From positions 69,681,626-69,745,625 of the forward strand of contig OW799237.1 in NCBI GenBank assembly GCA_941918925.1: 64,000 nucleotides of DNA. The letters run 5' to 3'. The DNA is from Phyto melanocephala (lineage: Eukaryota; Arthropoda; Insecta; Diptera; Rhinophoridae). Positions 23,321 to 34,720 of the stretch are shown here, one piece after another (positions within the stretch are counted from its first letter, which is position 1; every line of letters starts with the position of its first letter). The notes under the pieces were generated by a model. It was not told the origin of the DNA, did no database searches, and was given only the letters and a program-made list of their open reading frames with translations. Made by a program: the position numbers and the translations under genes.

Positions 23321-23656
23321 TGAAGTTTTTGCTTTAATCGAGAGCCTAGAATTTCAGATGCTGGTTTTATAGAGACTAAGGTCTCTCACAAGCTCTAAGA
23401 AATATATTAATGGAAGTCATCAGATCCTCTTTCAGTACTTAGTGAAAGAGAATTTTGCCGTAAGTCGTGATAGTTTTTTGTAAATTGTTATGGTTTTAAA
23501 TCATCACTAGAGTATAAGACTAGTCGGGTGATAGAAAACACGTCAGGACTGTTAGTTTTGTTATGCCTGTTATGTTGACAGCACATATAGAACAATCATC
23601 ATGATGATTCGAAGTTTTCCTCCGATTATTGGTGTTTATTGGTATCTATTTCATAT

Positions 23657-24530
23657 GGGCATTTCCATGTCATCGTACGTGACATTTGTACACCTATAAA
23701 GTGGAGTAAGTTTTGCAAAAGTAAGAGTAACTGAAACAAAATTAGATCTTTATGTGCCATTCAAAGGGTACTTTATTAAAAAAAAAACCAAATTAATTAT
23801 ATTCGAATCATTGTTGTCTAAAATAGGCAGAAAAATAAGAATATATCGTACGTGACATAAAACAGAAGTGATTTCGAGGTATATATGGAAATATTAAAAA
23901 ATCTGCGAATCTTGGGAGGCATTTTTTCTTTTTTTAATTTCTTACACTAAACCAAATGTTTTTCATTTAAAATCCATCACACTTAATTGAAAACAATCTT
24001 TAAATGATTTTATAATAAATTCAATTTAATATCGTACGTGACAGATTTTTCTCTAATAGTATTCTTAGGTAATAAAATTTATTTTATATTAAGAAAGAAA
24101 GTTAAATTCGGTGCTCTTGCCACTGTTCAAATACGAATGACGGTGACAAATAATGTTTTTGCACTACGTACGTGACATTAAAATAACATCCAAGGGAAAT
24201 AAAAAAATTACTGCTCATTGGATTCTATATTTTCTGTTTTCTTATGGATCTTGTTAATTGTTGTTGTTGTTATTACCTTAATTTTAAAGCATATTTGCAA
24301 TTACAATTTATTTTTACAATTTAGTCGCTATAGTTGATTGCAATTCTTTAAAATAAGCCAAAGAGATAATCTGATTAAACTCTTGTTATAATTATTAAAA
24401 TAATTTTATAAGATTTTAATACCTGCGCATAGTAAAATTTGAGTGTTTTTTTTATCAATAAACTTATATTGAAAAACTTTCAAGAGTTCTTATTTTTACA
24501 GTCGTGGTTGACATATTCATGGAAATGTCC
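23657..24530. mobile_element. Unclassified DNA transposon with four CGTACGTGACA motifs
   Basis: The termini GGGCATTTCCATG and (inverted) GGACATTTCCATG match 12 of 13 bp. The interior holds four direct copies of CGTACGTGACA, at about 23674, 23847, 24033 and 24167, all on the plus strand. There is no coding sequence with a recognisable motif and no clear target duplication. It fills much of the intron between exons 22228-22365 and 24972-25052. Confidence 0.55.
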
Positions 24531-24971
24531 ACAAGTAATAAAAATTTAAAGTAAAGTATATTCATACTTAGCTTCTTTATCAATAAACAACAAAAATAAG
24601 GGGTTTAATTAGTTTAACTATTTTGGAACCATGACACAAAGGACAGGATTCGGTAGAAATCCCTAAACAAACACAAATAATAATTTGATTTTTAGTATGT
24701 GTATTTTTATTTTATTTTATCTTATCAATTTGTTTAGAGAAAATAAATAAAGACATAAATGTCAGTAAAATTGTTTTGTATTTGATTATCTGAAGTGTTT
24801 ATGAATATTAATGAAATTGAAGAGAGATAAATTAATCATTTATTTAATTGTTCAGTACATATGTATGTATGTATGCCGTACATATATGAATCATATATAA
24901 AATTTAAATGCGTAACATCTTTATTTACATTATTAATAAATATTTATTTTTTGATTTTTTTCTATTTACAG

Positions 24972-25052
24972 TATTTAATATGGAATTTTCTATGGATTGG
25001 CTGGAATTCATTTTTAATATGTTTTTATTTAAATGTGGGGACACTAGATAGA
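24972..25052 (+). CDS. NKAIN: NKAIN coding exon (membrane segment 3)
   Basis: A 27-codon exon encodes YLIWNFLWIGWNSFLICFYL and then NVGTLDR, the third membrane segment of the NKAIN family with its conserved W--WNSF-ICFYL core. The acceptor is tttacag and the donor is gtaagt, both phase 0, so it joins in frame to the exons on either side. The exon corresponds exactly to the third coding exon of vertebrate NKAIN genes, which supports a conserved gene structure. A MITE with 22-bp perfect ends begins only 51 bp after the donor. No frameshift or odd codon is seen. Confidence 0.93.
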
Positions 25053-25103
25053 GTAAGTTAGAAATTCATATTAATTTGTTTACAGCTCATATCTCTTTGG
25101 GTT

Positions 25104-25332
25104 GGAGCTAAAAGGGCCAATGTCAAAATATTTACTTTTGAGAAAATTAGAATTAAACTTTAACTTTTATAGGTGATTTCATAGTTACATTGGCCAGCAT
25201 TTTATTTATAAAGCTGTTCTGGATTAAGTATGACTTTAGCTGTTTTACCATAATGAAATAGAGCAAGAAAACAAATCTAATGCAATGATTAACTCAAAAG
25301 AGCTAAAAAGTGACATTGGCCCTTTTAGCTCC
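25104..25332. mobile_element. MITE with 22-bp perfect inverted ends
   Basis: The ends begin GGAGCTAAAAGGGCCAATGT (25104) and are perfectly inverted at 25311-25332. Weaker similarity extends outward on both sides (ATCTCTTTGGGTT against ATCTGTGGCTT), so the true ends may be 15-20 bp further out. It is 229 bp and non-coding. It lies just inside the intron after the 24972-25052 exon. Confidence 0.75.
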
Positions 25333-25485
25333 AAGCCACAGATCTGTTATGTTATGTTTTAATCAATAATACAGAATCTGAAATACTCTGCAACACATTT
25401 AATAATTTCAAAATATGTTTTTTTCTTTAAATTGTAAACATTTTTTTGATTGGACATAGATGTTTTGTTTGGTAATTTTATAATA

Positions 25486-26876
25486 CAGGGTGGAGACTAC
25501 CATGGGGTTTAAATACTTAACAACTTTGTCGTTTATAATTATGTTTTCAAATTTTATAAATAACATTTGTAGAATAAATAATAAAGAGATTCACAACTTA
25601 ACAAAGAACCAGAATAATATAATTTTATTATTTAAATCAGCAATAAATTATTTTAACGCAAAGACCATATAGTCGACATATTAACGTCAGAATTTTACCC
25701 TCAAAAGCAATTATTCGTGGCTTAGTTAATCGTCCCCAGCAATATGGAATCGTTAGATATTTGCCTCGAACCGGTAGACTAGGCTTAATACGCACTGTGG
25801 AGAATATTGAATGCGTGTAGAGCTAAGTGTTAACAAAACACCACAAACATCTACCAGAAGGGGTTCTGCTCAGATAAGAATGGCGTTTGGAGTCACTTGG
25901 GCGTTTTAAATCAAAATATTTATTGTTATTTCGATATAAGGTACAATTGGTGCAAGAATTTTAATCCGAAATCATCGGAGATATCTAAATTTTGCAGTTA
26001 AACAGTTGGCTAGAAATGAAGTCAACTTTATTAAAAATCTGATTAGGAGTGATGAAGCTCATTTTCATTTGAACGGCTTTGTTATTAAATAGAATTGTGT
26101 GTTTTAAGGTTCTGAAAGTCCAAGAGTCACTTATCAACGCCAATTGTGCCACATTAAGTCTAGAGTATGGTATTGACATCACGACAATATCATTAGGCCT
26201 TTCTTCTACGATTATAAAAATTACTGTAACCGTAAATGGACAACGGTATCGGTTTACATATATTGGAGAGCGAGGAATGTCCAGAAATTCGAAAATTAAT
26301 TGGCCAGCGCCAATTGGCCAGATTTGTCACCATCCGACTATTTTATGATAGTTTAAAGGAGCGAGTATATACTCAGAAAACACACAATCAAATTCATTGA
26401 CAATCGAATGGGTCAGTTATTGCAATCGGACTTTTCTTTTTGGTTACATTTGTGGTTCTATTGCAAGAATCATAATTTCTTTTTGCTGACTATAAATTGG
26501 TATTCCGCAACAAAATTCTGTAGATACAACCATACAATTTTATTATCATAACTAAACTGTTCGATTGGTATTTACAACCGATACTATTTTCTCTGTATAT
26601 GTGATCAATCTCGAGACAATCCTTAAGCTCAAGGCTAAAATTATTACCGAAGTTCGAGCACTACATCCTTCCATTTTTGAAAGATATTATTTGTTCTAAA
26701 ATAAGCCATTACGACGATAAAAACGGGTGTCATTTAATAATATTAGTTTCTTTACATACTTAGTGCAAAAAAGATTGTATTTTGTATAATTCATAATCTG
26801 AAAAAAATGTTGAAAAAACACATAAACGAAAAAGTTATTTAATTTGTAACCCTATGGTAACTGTTGACACACCCTG
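25486..26876 (+). pseudogene. Full-length but decayed mariner-type element
   Basis: Terminal inverted repeats begin CAGGGTGGAGACTACCATGG on the left and, inverted, CAGGGTGTGTCAACAGTTAC on the right, each flanked by TA (25484-25485 and 26877-26878). The length is 1391 bp, normal for mariner-like elements. Plus-strand fragments include IRSDEAHFHLNGFVIK (26043-26090, containing the first catalytic Asp), KITVTVNGQRYR (26217-26252) and GERGMSRNSKINWPA (26268-26312). The FQQDGAT block that should sit between the last two is deleted, so the second catalytic Asp is lost, and several stops interrupt the frame. It lies in the intron between exons 24972 and 27014. Confidence 0.85.
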
Positions 26877-27013
26877 TAGTTCGAAAATTTATATAAACAT
26901 TTATTTAAGAATTATGTTTGTTTAACACTAATGTTTGTTCAACATTTTTTTTATTAATATTTAATTTAAATAAAATTATTAACATTTCTTATGTTTTTCC
27001 TAATTCTCTTTAG

Positions 27014-27211
27014 GACAGCGATTTACTTAATTTAGGTACTGGTAGTGTCTCTTGGTTTGAAGTGAATGGCTATGGCTGTAAGCCCATCTATAATACAAAT
27101 ATAACCTCGGATGATCCCTTTCGTCCTATACGTCCAGAAACTGTAGATGATTGTCTACTCACCTACGATGTCGTGGAGGTTGTGCACTCTGGCGTACAAT
27201 GTGTTTTAGCG
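27014..27211 (+). CDS. NKAIN: NKAIN coding exon (extracellular loop and start of membrane segment 4)
   Basis: Sixty-six codons encode DSDLLNLGTGSVSWFEVNGY, GCKPIYNTNITSDDPFRPIR and, at the end, CLLTYDVVEVVHSGVQCVLA. In family terms this is the loop between membrane segments 3 and 4 plus the start of segment 4. Two conserved loop cysteines (GYGC and DDCL) are present and could form a disulfide. The NIT at codons 29-31 is an N-glycosylation sequon. The acceptor (ctctttag) is strong. The donor GCG|gtaatc is weaker than those of the neighbouring exons but keeps phase 0, and the next exon continues the membrane segment exactly. It matches the fourth coding exon of vertebrate NKAIN genes in position and role. 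Confidence 0.93.
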
Positions 27212-27280
27212 GTAATCGTTAATAGAAATTGAATTGAATAAGTGTTTAAATATTTTTTTTTTCGTTTTACTGCATTTTAG

Positions 27281-27341
27281 TTCTTTGGTATTTTGGGAGC
27301 CATTTTAATAAGTTACATATTCCTGGATGAAGATGATAGAT
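27281..27341 (+). CDS. NKAIN: NKAIN last constant coding exon (end of membrane segment 4)
   Basis: Twenty codons plus one base encode FFGILGAILISYIFLDEDDR. This completes the fourth membrane segment and the short acidic DEDDR motif seen in the family before the cytoplasmic tail. The preceding intron is only 69 bp. The donor is T|gtaagt, leaving one base (T) of a split codon. This matters because two downstream exons can complete it: 41926 gives TTC (Phe) and the family-typical FDF continuation, and 53623 gives TTA (Leu). The exon is therefore the branch point for alternative tails, and it is followed by a 14.6-kb intron full of transposon relics. Confidence 0.92.
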
Positions 27342-29199
27342 GTAAGTTTAAATTATTTTTCTTTTAATCTTTTCATATAATTATTAGTTTTTTAATTATT
27401 CCATTTAAACCTACTTATTAATATTTATATTGATTTAAGAAGTAAAAGATGTAAAAAAAGCAAAACATGTTAAGTAAAAGTCTTTTGTTTTCAACTGATC
27501 TTTTAAAAGTAACCCGAGCATAGTTTCTTAGGTCTGATTTGAACTATTTTTGATAATGTTAAAATAGAAAAAAAGGCTAATTTTAACCGTAGCATAAAGG
27601 TTTTGCCCATTTTAAAGAAAACATTCATATTATCCTAAATGCTTGTAAAATTGTTGCCTTTTAGTTTGTAGTTATCCATGTTCTTAAGTTAAATTTACTA
27701 CACTTATACCTTTTATAAACGTTAGTTTATATCCTTTAAATAATCCTGGATTATTATATTTTGCTATTCCACAAATAATAAATACTTGAATCACATTATA
27801 AAAGTTTAGTTTAATTATACGGTACTTTATTTATTGTTTCAATTATTGTTATACACCTTCATTATCAAGCTCAATTTTATATACACGCAACGAACTCTGT
27901 TGTTGTACTACTACAGCTAGGTGTGCTGTTCGACTATATAGAGTGGCAGTGCTATCTAAAAATGATAATCTGTAACTTTTCACAAGGTTCTCGCAAATAT
28001 ATACGATCATATACTAGTAATTTCCAGAGGGCGTTACATGTAAATAAAAATGCTAAAGTTAAGTAATATGTACGGAAACTAACTACCCCCTAATAGCTCT
28101 CTCATTAAAGGTTCGCGACCGAATCTTGATTAAATCTACAAGATTCGCCAGACAAAATTTTGAGAGCGAATCTTCCTGGTTCATATTAAATCTTGGTGCG
28201 AATCTCGAAGAATTTACTATCATCTCCAATTTTAATAACAAAAAATCGCTAATTTATCTGTACTAGCTGTCAAAAAAAAAAACAAAAACAAAAGAAAACA
28301 CAAAAAAATATTGTGTGTAAAAAATTAAAAATAATCATTGTGGAAATAAAAAATAGATATTTTAATTAAAATGGAAAAAAGTAAATTTAAAAATTGTATA
28401 AAATTGTATTCTAAAATAATTTTAATAATAAAATAAACCACAAAAACAAAAAGTCGCGTTAAATAATTAAACAAAAAAAAAAAAAAATGTCAAAGTTAAA
28501 CAAGAACAATTGTATGAACGCCAGGGTTCGCATTCGAGATTCAGAGAGCGAGATTCATATTGTCGTGTGAACATGGCATAAAGCATGTAGCACATGTGAT
28601 AAGATACAACATTTCGGCTGTGTATTTCTTAACAAGTTACTGTCAACTAAGCACCCCAAAGAAAAAGTTAATAAAAAATGTAAATCAAAGTCTCTAACTG
28701 CAATATTACCTTGTACATATTTGTAAATTTAAGACATTCAATATATTGACTTTTTTAGTTAATATTAAATTTAAAAAATGTTTTAAGTTTTTACAAGTTA
28801 AATGAGTAACTAAAATATTAAGGAGGCTGTGTGAAAGTCAATGCTTTTGATAATATAATTCCACATTAGGTTTATACGAAAAATATTTTTAAATGCCTAG
28901 TCCTTTCTTACTTATATTTACTTTTAAACAAAACTTACCAACAAATGGTGCAGTTAAAACTACACTGAATGCACTGATCCCCTCTAAAATAAAATCTGCT
29001 CCTAATCGATGTGTTTTTCCGAGAATTGTCAAATTTTTTCTCTTATTTATCATTCGTTTGCTTAGTAATGTTTCACATTCATCCTGATGCATCTAACTGT
29101 TTTATTGCAAAATATCTTCAGAGTAATTTTGTGTTTCATAGCAGCTCTTTAATCTATATATTTTATGATATGCATACATAAGCTTTTAACATAATATGT
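27342..29199. other. Intron, mostly unique AT-rich DNA
   Basis: No exon is seen. Near 28110-28220 and 28525-28560 there is a loose cluster of GCGAATCTT, CAAGATTCGCC, GCGAATCTCGAAG and CATTCGAGATTC words in both orientations. These may be eroded element ends but could not be paired into a boundary. Short overlapping open frames near 28889-29092 carry no known motif. Confidence 0.4.
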
Positions 29200-30330
29200 C
29201 TGTTCGTCTGTTCTTCTTTTATTTATACAACTTTTAAATTTACATTGGATCTTTTTTTTAGAGGCATACAATTTTCTTTTTAAATAAAACACAACAAATT
29301 CTATGGAATGACCATATTAAGCTCACATTTTTCATAGCACTTACTTTTTCTGGCATATACTCTTCGCGACTCATTTTTATGAATGCCATCCTGTCGGTCC
29401 AATGTTAAACCACTTTTCGAGGTATTAATTATTCAATAGTGCGTCGAATGTTGGGTTCTTAATTATCAATCGTTGCTGGTTTATAAGCACAAAAATTAGT
29501 CCAAAGTGGGCAAACCAAACGAAGTTCCATTAACAGTTCCATTTCATTATGTTATTTGATAACCGAAGGTTTGGCTCATGATATATTGCGCCGTGTTGTT
29601 GCAACCAGTTCTCCTCAAATAAAATAAATATATAAATAGAAAAACTTCAAATTATTTGACGATGTTCGACATCATTTTGGAATCGGTTTCAGGTTTAAAG
29701 ACAAATGGACCATACAATGTTTTTTTCAGGATGTAATAGAATCTCATAAGAATTGTGTTTGTTTGCATACCCATTAAGTCGGAAATGAGCCTCATAGCTT
29801 AAGATGATTTGATAATAAAAGTCTTGTTCAAATTCCAATTGATTCTCTGCCTATTAATTGAACACAAGATGCAATTTATGGACCGCTGGCTTTAATTGTT
29901 GCACTAATGGAATCATACATAAATATAGTCAAGGATCTTTCCTCAGTAGTGGACGACCGGAGAGCGAGTTGTTAAGAACGGCAGCAGATCGATAAATTCA
30001 ATTGTCACACTTGCGTCTACTGCGACGATACCTTCTTCTATACCCACGGTACGGGTTCGATTTAAATGAATATTATTTAAAAGAGTAAATATGATCATGA
30101 ATCAATTCAGATAGACGCACCATAAACTTAACGAGCTTAGCGAAAGGAGCTCAAATTGTGGAAATAAATTTTCACGATTTGTACTTAAACGTTGTTCTGG
30201 CGTAAGTCTTTGTATAGCGATTTGCCAAAGTAACTAAAAGAATTAGCAGACAATTCTAGTTTTACAGTTATTCCTATCGAAAGTTCTATAAGTCCAAAAA
30301 AATCTCTATTTGTTTGTCAGTCTAATAATT
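29200..30330 (-). pseudogene. Decayed mariner-type transposase
   Basis: The minus strand carries colinear fragments. Near 29800 it reads ILSYEAHFRLNGYANKHNSY, the block holding the first catalytic Asp position, but with Tyr where the Asp should be. Near 29610 it reads WLQQHGAIYHEP, in which the second catalytic Asp is His. Near 29480-29365 it reads PNIRRTIE, IPRKVV and HWTDRMAFIKMSREEYMPE, the C-terminal region. The two missing acidic residues and several stops mean it cannot be active. Terminal repeats were not found, so the ends are approximate. It lies in the long intron after exon 27281. Confidence 0.7.
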
Positions 30331-30769
30331 TTGTATTTGACTGACAACCATTTAACATAAAACAGACTCAAGGACTTCGGTGGTACAAAGAACAGTGGGT
30401 ATCGCAATTAGAAATACGATTTAAATTATTATATTATTATAGACATATTTTATTAAATAAACGTTTGTAATAACTCTCGAGTTACAGACAAATATTGTTT
30501 ATAAATTCTTTATAAAGTGTGATCCACTAATAGTTACTTATTTCAAAAGTGAGTTTGCAATCACGATAAACTTAGTATTTTATGACTAAAATATTTAGTC
30601 TGTTACAGCGTCTAATAACTTCTTTACTGTATGTCGTCGAAAAATGGTTTTCGGATTCGTGAAATTTTGGTCCTAAGGAGGATTTTAATTATAACGAGTC
30701 CATGATTTTACTAAGCCCCTCATATTCCTTTAAGGTTCCTTTAGAAGTTCTTCTAAAAAAGAATTCATA

Positions 30770-31510
30770 ACTCTTTGGTTGATATTTCTAAAAATTGCGG
30801 CTTACGCATCAACGTGAAGAAGACAGAATTCATGTCTACGTCCCAAAATCCGCCAACATTCAAAATAAACGATGAACCAATCAGTCAAACTGAAAAATTT
30901 TGGTACCTAGGAAGCATATTAACTCCTTCTGGTGGTACCGCCGAGGACATCACTTCCCGGATAAACAAAGCTAGGAACAGCTTCTCCCTACTACGTAATA
31001 TATGGGCATCAGGACAAATCTCAACTAATACCAAGCTCAGAATATATAACTCAAATGTCAAATCAGTACTCCTATACGGTTGCGAATCCTAGACACTGAC
31101 AGCAAACCTTAGTAAGAAACTACAAACTTTTTCTAACCGCTGTCTAAGAAATATTCTCCGAATATGGTGGCCCAGAGTGATCTCTAACCAGCGACTCTAC
31201 GAATCTACAAACGAAATCCCAATCGATATAGAGATTCAAAGGAGAAAGTGGAGTTGGATTGGTCATTCATTAAGAAAGGATGTCAAGGAAACATGCAGAT
31301 CTGCCCTATGGTGGAACCCTCAAGGAACCAGAATCCAAGGTAGACCAAAAACAACATGGCGACGAAACACAAATTACGAAATCCACCAAATCAATACATC
31401 ATGGAACGAACTAAAACAACTATCTAAAAATAGGAATGATTACCGTACTTTCGTAATGGCCCTACGCTCCACATAGAGCTAAAGGAAATTATATATATAT
31501 ATATATTAAT
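30770..31510 (+). pseudogene. RTE-clade LINE 3' end with one nonsense codon
   Basis: One reading frame carries the C-terminal part of an RTE-type reverse transcriptase protein. It shows CGLRINVKKTEFM, FWYLGSILTPSGGTAEDITS, VLLYGCES, then a TAG at 31090-31092 where the family has Trp. It continues RCLRNILRIWWPRVISNQ, RKWSWIGHSLRKDVKETCRS, ALWWNPQGTRIQGRPKTTWR and ends FVMALRST, stop at 31476. The 'KW-WIGH-LRK' and 'WNPQG-R-GRPK-TWRR' motifs identify the RTE/BovB group. Apart from the single TGG-to-TAG change the frame is open over about 700 bp, so the copy is young. It is 5'-truncated near 30770 and lacks the catalytic core. An (AT)n tail follows at about 31490-31506. Confidence 0.85.
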
Positions 31511-32118
31511 TGATATTTTAATTTAAATAAAATTCAACAGAAACAAGTTTAATCAGGCCTGTAACATATTTCAATCGTAATGATTAACATTTCGTTTTTA
31601 TAGTTCCTATCGTTTTTTAACACGAATTGATCGCATGAAAATATTTATTTTATGCTCCTAATTAAATTGTATATATTGTAACTTATGCAAATAGAATTGT
31701 CTATATCAATTCCTCTTGAATAATAAAAGTAGTTTAAATTTTCGGTTTACTTCTGTAGAAGCAAAATGCGGATTCAATTTTGTATTCAAACTAAGTTTAT
31801 CTGTAATATGCCTGTGTATAAACAAAAATGTGTTAACAGAATTTCGTGTTGGTTTGAAGAGTATACAATATTTCCTACTCTTATAGCAACAAGTCCTTTC
31901 AAAAATATCACATTTTAATGATTAAAACTTTGGTGATGCAATCAAAAGGTTTTCCGAAGGTAAGATCATAATCCTAGCTCAAATATAAAACATACTTAAA
32001 CAAAATGCTGACAAAATTGACTTTATTAAGTTTTATGATGATTGACGATTTAAAATGTAAAACTCTTTGTTGTTACGTTTTCCTGTCGAGGAAAATTAAT
32101 AATCTTCCATCTTCTTCT
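31511..32118. other. Intronic AT-rich DNA, nothing recognised
   Basis: No exon, terminal repeat or RNA gene was seen between the RTE fragment and the next Helitron. Confidence 0.4.
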
Positions 32119-32466
32119 TCTATATATATAAAACACGATGTGTGTATGTATGTAACGTATGGACTCCAAAACAGCTGGGCCGATTTTGATGAAATTTTCA
32201 GGAAATCTTCAGAATATTTAGGCGGGTTACACTGTGAAGTTTGATTTTTGATTTTAGGTCTGCGGGCGGAGGGGAGTGGAAAAATCCAATTTTCATATTG
32301 CACCACCAATGACATATACATATATTTATTTTGTTTTATTTATTTTTTTTATTTTATAAAGCCATGTTGTCATGTTATTCAAAACGAGATATCAAACTCT
32401 TAGATCGGTTATATAGTTCCGAAGATATTTTCAAAAAAGGCCAGCAACGCGGACCGGGTCAGCTAG
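32119..32466 (+). mobile_element. Non-autonomous Helitron
   Basis: It starts TCTATATATATAAAACACGA and ends GCAACGCGGACCGGGTCAGC then TAG before T. The 3' block and CTAG terminus are canonical for arthropod Helitrons. The 5' neighbour is T, not A, so the left boundary is less certain. It is 348 bp and non-coding. Confidence 0.75.
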
Positions 32467-33315
32467 TTATAAATTATTATTTATACATCACATAGTCATA
32501 GATTCGTCAGCTAATTATATCTTTCTTCACTTGCTTTCAACTTCAGCTGTCAAATCCCATAAATTAAAAACAGTTCTCTCAAAGTTCATATAAAAAGTCT
32601 CTCCGAACTGCGATTACTTGATGAATAAATATGCCTTGATTCCAGTTAACAGTCTTTTGATTGTTTGAGCATTTTTTTATGAAAAAATTTTCCATTAAAT
32701 TCGTTAGCAAAAATATAACTACATTCTTGCCAGCCACTGTACTCATTCTAAATTGTACACATAAAATATAAGAATTAATACCGACATCTGGTTTTTGTTT
32801 ACATGTTTTTTTTAACATGTAGTTTCTTTTTTATATTTTCATAAATATTGACAATTCGCTTTGAAAGGCAAACATATTCACTGCAACAGTTCTCCTCATA
32901 AAATGTTATAAAAAAGGAAGATACTAAAATTGATGTATAAATATTATTCGGTCTAATGTACATAAGTACATGTGTATGTACATACATACACACCTGATCA
33001 AAATAATAGATGCGCTAGTTACTACTGTTTTTAAGCTTAGATTTGTTAGCCCTCTTGTAACTTTAGCTTACAACACGAATATTTTAGAAATATTTCCGAC
33101 AAAACTAAAACAGCCAAGCGTAAACAAAAATTAAGCACCGTTATACAAAAATGAAATTTTTATTACTCAAAGTCAAAATTTGTTTAATCAAAATAATAGA
33201 TACACATGTAATTTAAACACAAAAAAATTAAAACGTTTTTTTTCTATAATATTTCTAAAGGAAATATTCCTATTAGAATGAAAATGAAGTTAATGTATCC
33301 TTTGATATTATATAG

Positions 33316-33845
33316 ATGGGTCGAAATATGCACTGTTTGACAGAAGAACACAGAGTTGTTGTGTAACTTCGTAAAAATTGATTATCTTTAAGACAAATTG
33401 CTAAGTGTCTGTTTGTTAATTGCTAAGTGTCTTAAAACCATTGCGACACGTGATCGCTACATTGTTTCAATTTCAAAATAGACCCATTCAAGTCATCAGG
33501 ACAAATTTCAGTCGAAATTGGAAATTATGTTAGAGCTCCAACAATAGTTTGGCGATGCTTACGGAAGGCTAATATTGCGAGAAGGATCGCTATAAAAGTT
33601 TTTTTGATGAAAAGAATTGGTGATCAGGTTACGATTTGCATAAAATTGGTCCGGACCTGAAGGTGAAAAAAAAAATTAAAAAATATTTTATAGAGCGATG
33701 GGACTAAGATCAATTTGTTCGGAAGCGATTCTGAAAATAATCTAAGACGCTCTTAAGGTAAATAATTTATTGTAAAATTTACGAAAAAAACATAAATTAA
33801 GGTTATAATAATGGATGATTCACCGTGAGGTTAAATTTTTAATGT
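33316..33845 (+). pseudogene. Tc1-like transposase, broken N-terminal half
   Basis: From the ATG at 33316 the broken translation reads MGRNMHCLTEEHRVVV, then LSLRQIAKCL (the first helix-turn-helix region). It continues DPFKSSGQISVEIGNYVRAP, TIVWRCLRKANIARRIAIKV and, after further stops, SDGTKINLFGSDSENNLRRS, which corresponds to the SDE-K-NLFGSDG block with the first catalytic Asp. Numerous stops and at least one duplication (a repeated CTAAGTGTCT) make it non-functional. It ends in a short MIHRE remnant near 33825 where the mariner relic begins. Confidence 0.75.
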
Positions 33846-33849
33846 TAAA

Positions 33850-34720
33850 AAAAGCAAAGAAATTTGTAATTGAACTTAAAATTTTTATTATCGGTTAAAA
33901 GAACAATTTACGGCATTTACTGTTTAAAAATGATATCATGTAAATGTTGGCCACAACTACGTCTGAGGTGTTCTATTTAGAAGGTCCTATGAACGAGTCG
34001 TCGTTCAAGCATAGCGACTGGTATCTCGCGAATAATACGAATAATGTTGGCTTCCAAAGCGACAATTGCAGATAGTTATTTCTAAAGACTTCACACTTCA
34101 AATATCCCCTGAGAAAATAGTCCAAAAGTGTCATATCTCACAATCTAGGTGGCCAATTTACTACACCAAAACGTGAAATTGAGTGCCCACCAAAATTATT
34201 TCCCAACAAGTCAATTGTTTTACGCGCTGTATGGCTCGTAGCGCCGTTTTGTTGAAAACAGAGCTCACCGAGATCATGCTTTTGAATTTTAGGAGGCACA
34301 TAGTCCGTTAAAATATTGCGATAATGGTTACAATTGACGGCAACATTCTTATTTACCTAGTTTTTAAGAAATATGGACCAATGGTTCCAGGAGTTCATAA
34401 ACCACGCCATATCGTTGTTTTTAATGAATATAACGGTTTTTGGTACCCTTCGGTCTGCGCATCAGGCCAAATACGGCAATTCTGTTAATAACCATATACA
34501 TTAAGCCAGAAATGTGCTTCATCACTTAACAAAATTTCACCAAAAAACGCCGAAAACATATTTCTCGTGAACGCATTTTTTGTTGGAATGCAGAATGGCT
34601 TATCGTAATAAAGCTGAACAATTTGGAGATGCTATTGTGGTATAAGTCTTTCCATGGTTTCTTGCCAAACTATACTGAACAAAAATGACAAAGCAATTTG
34701 ATATGCGTCACGCGTGATGT
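33850..34720 (-). pseudogene. Mariner-type transposase with Asp-to-Asn in the second catalytic block
   Basis: The minus strand reads ILLSDEAHFWLN near 34520 (first catalytic Asp kept), YRNILTDYVPPKIQKHDLGE near 34300, then CFQQNGATSHTARKTIDLLG near 34255. There the family's FQQDGAT has Asn in place of Asp (codon complement at 34246-34248). It continues NNFGGHSISRFGVVNWPPRL, a stop, and DMTLLDYFLRGYLKCEV, which retains the third acidic position. Several frameshifts and stops occur. It lies entirely within the Tc1-like element and in the opposite orientation, so it is probably a nested insertion, although its own terminal repeats were not identified. Confidence 0.8.

Noticed and set aside
28110..28560. 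Scattered GCGAATCTT / AAGATTCGC words as a possible transposon
   Set aside because: I could not pair them into consistent termini or a target duplication, so it was not called.
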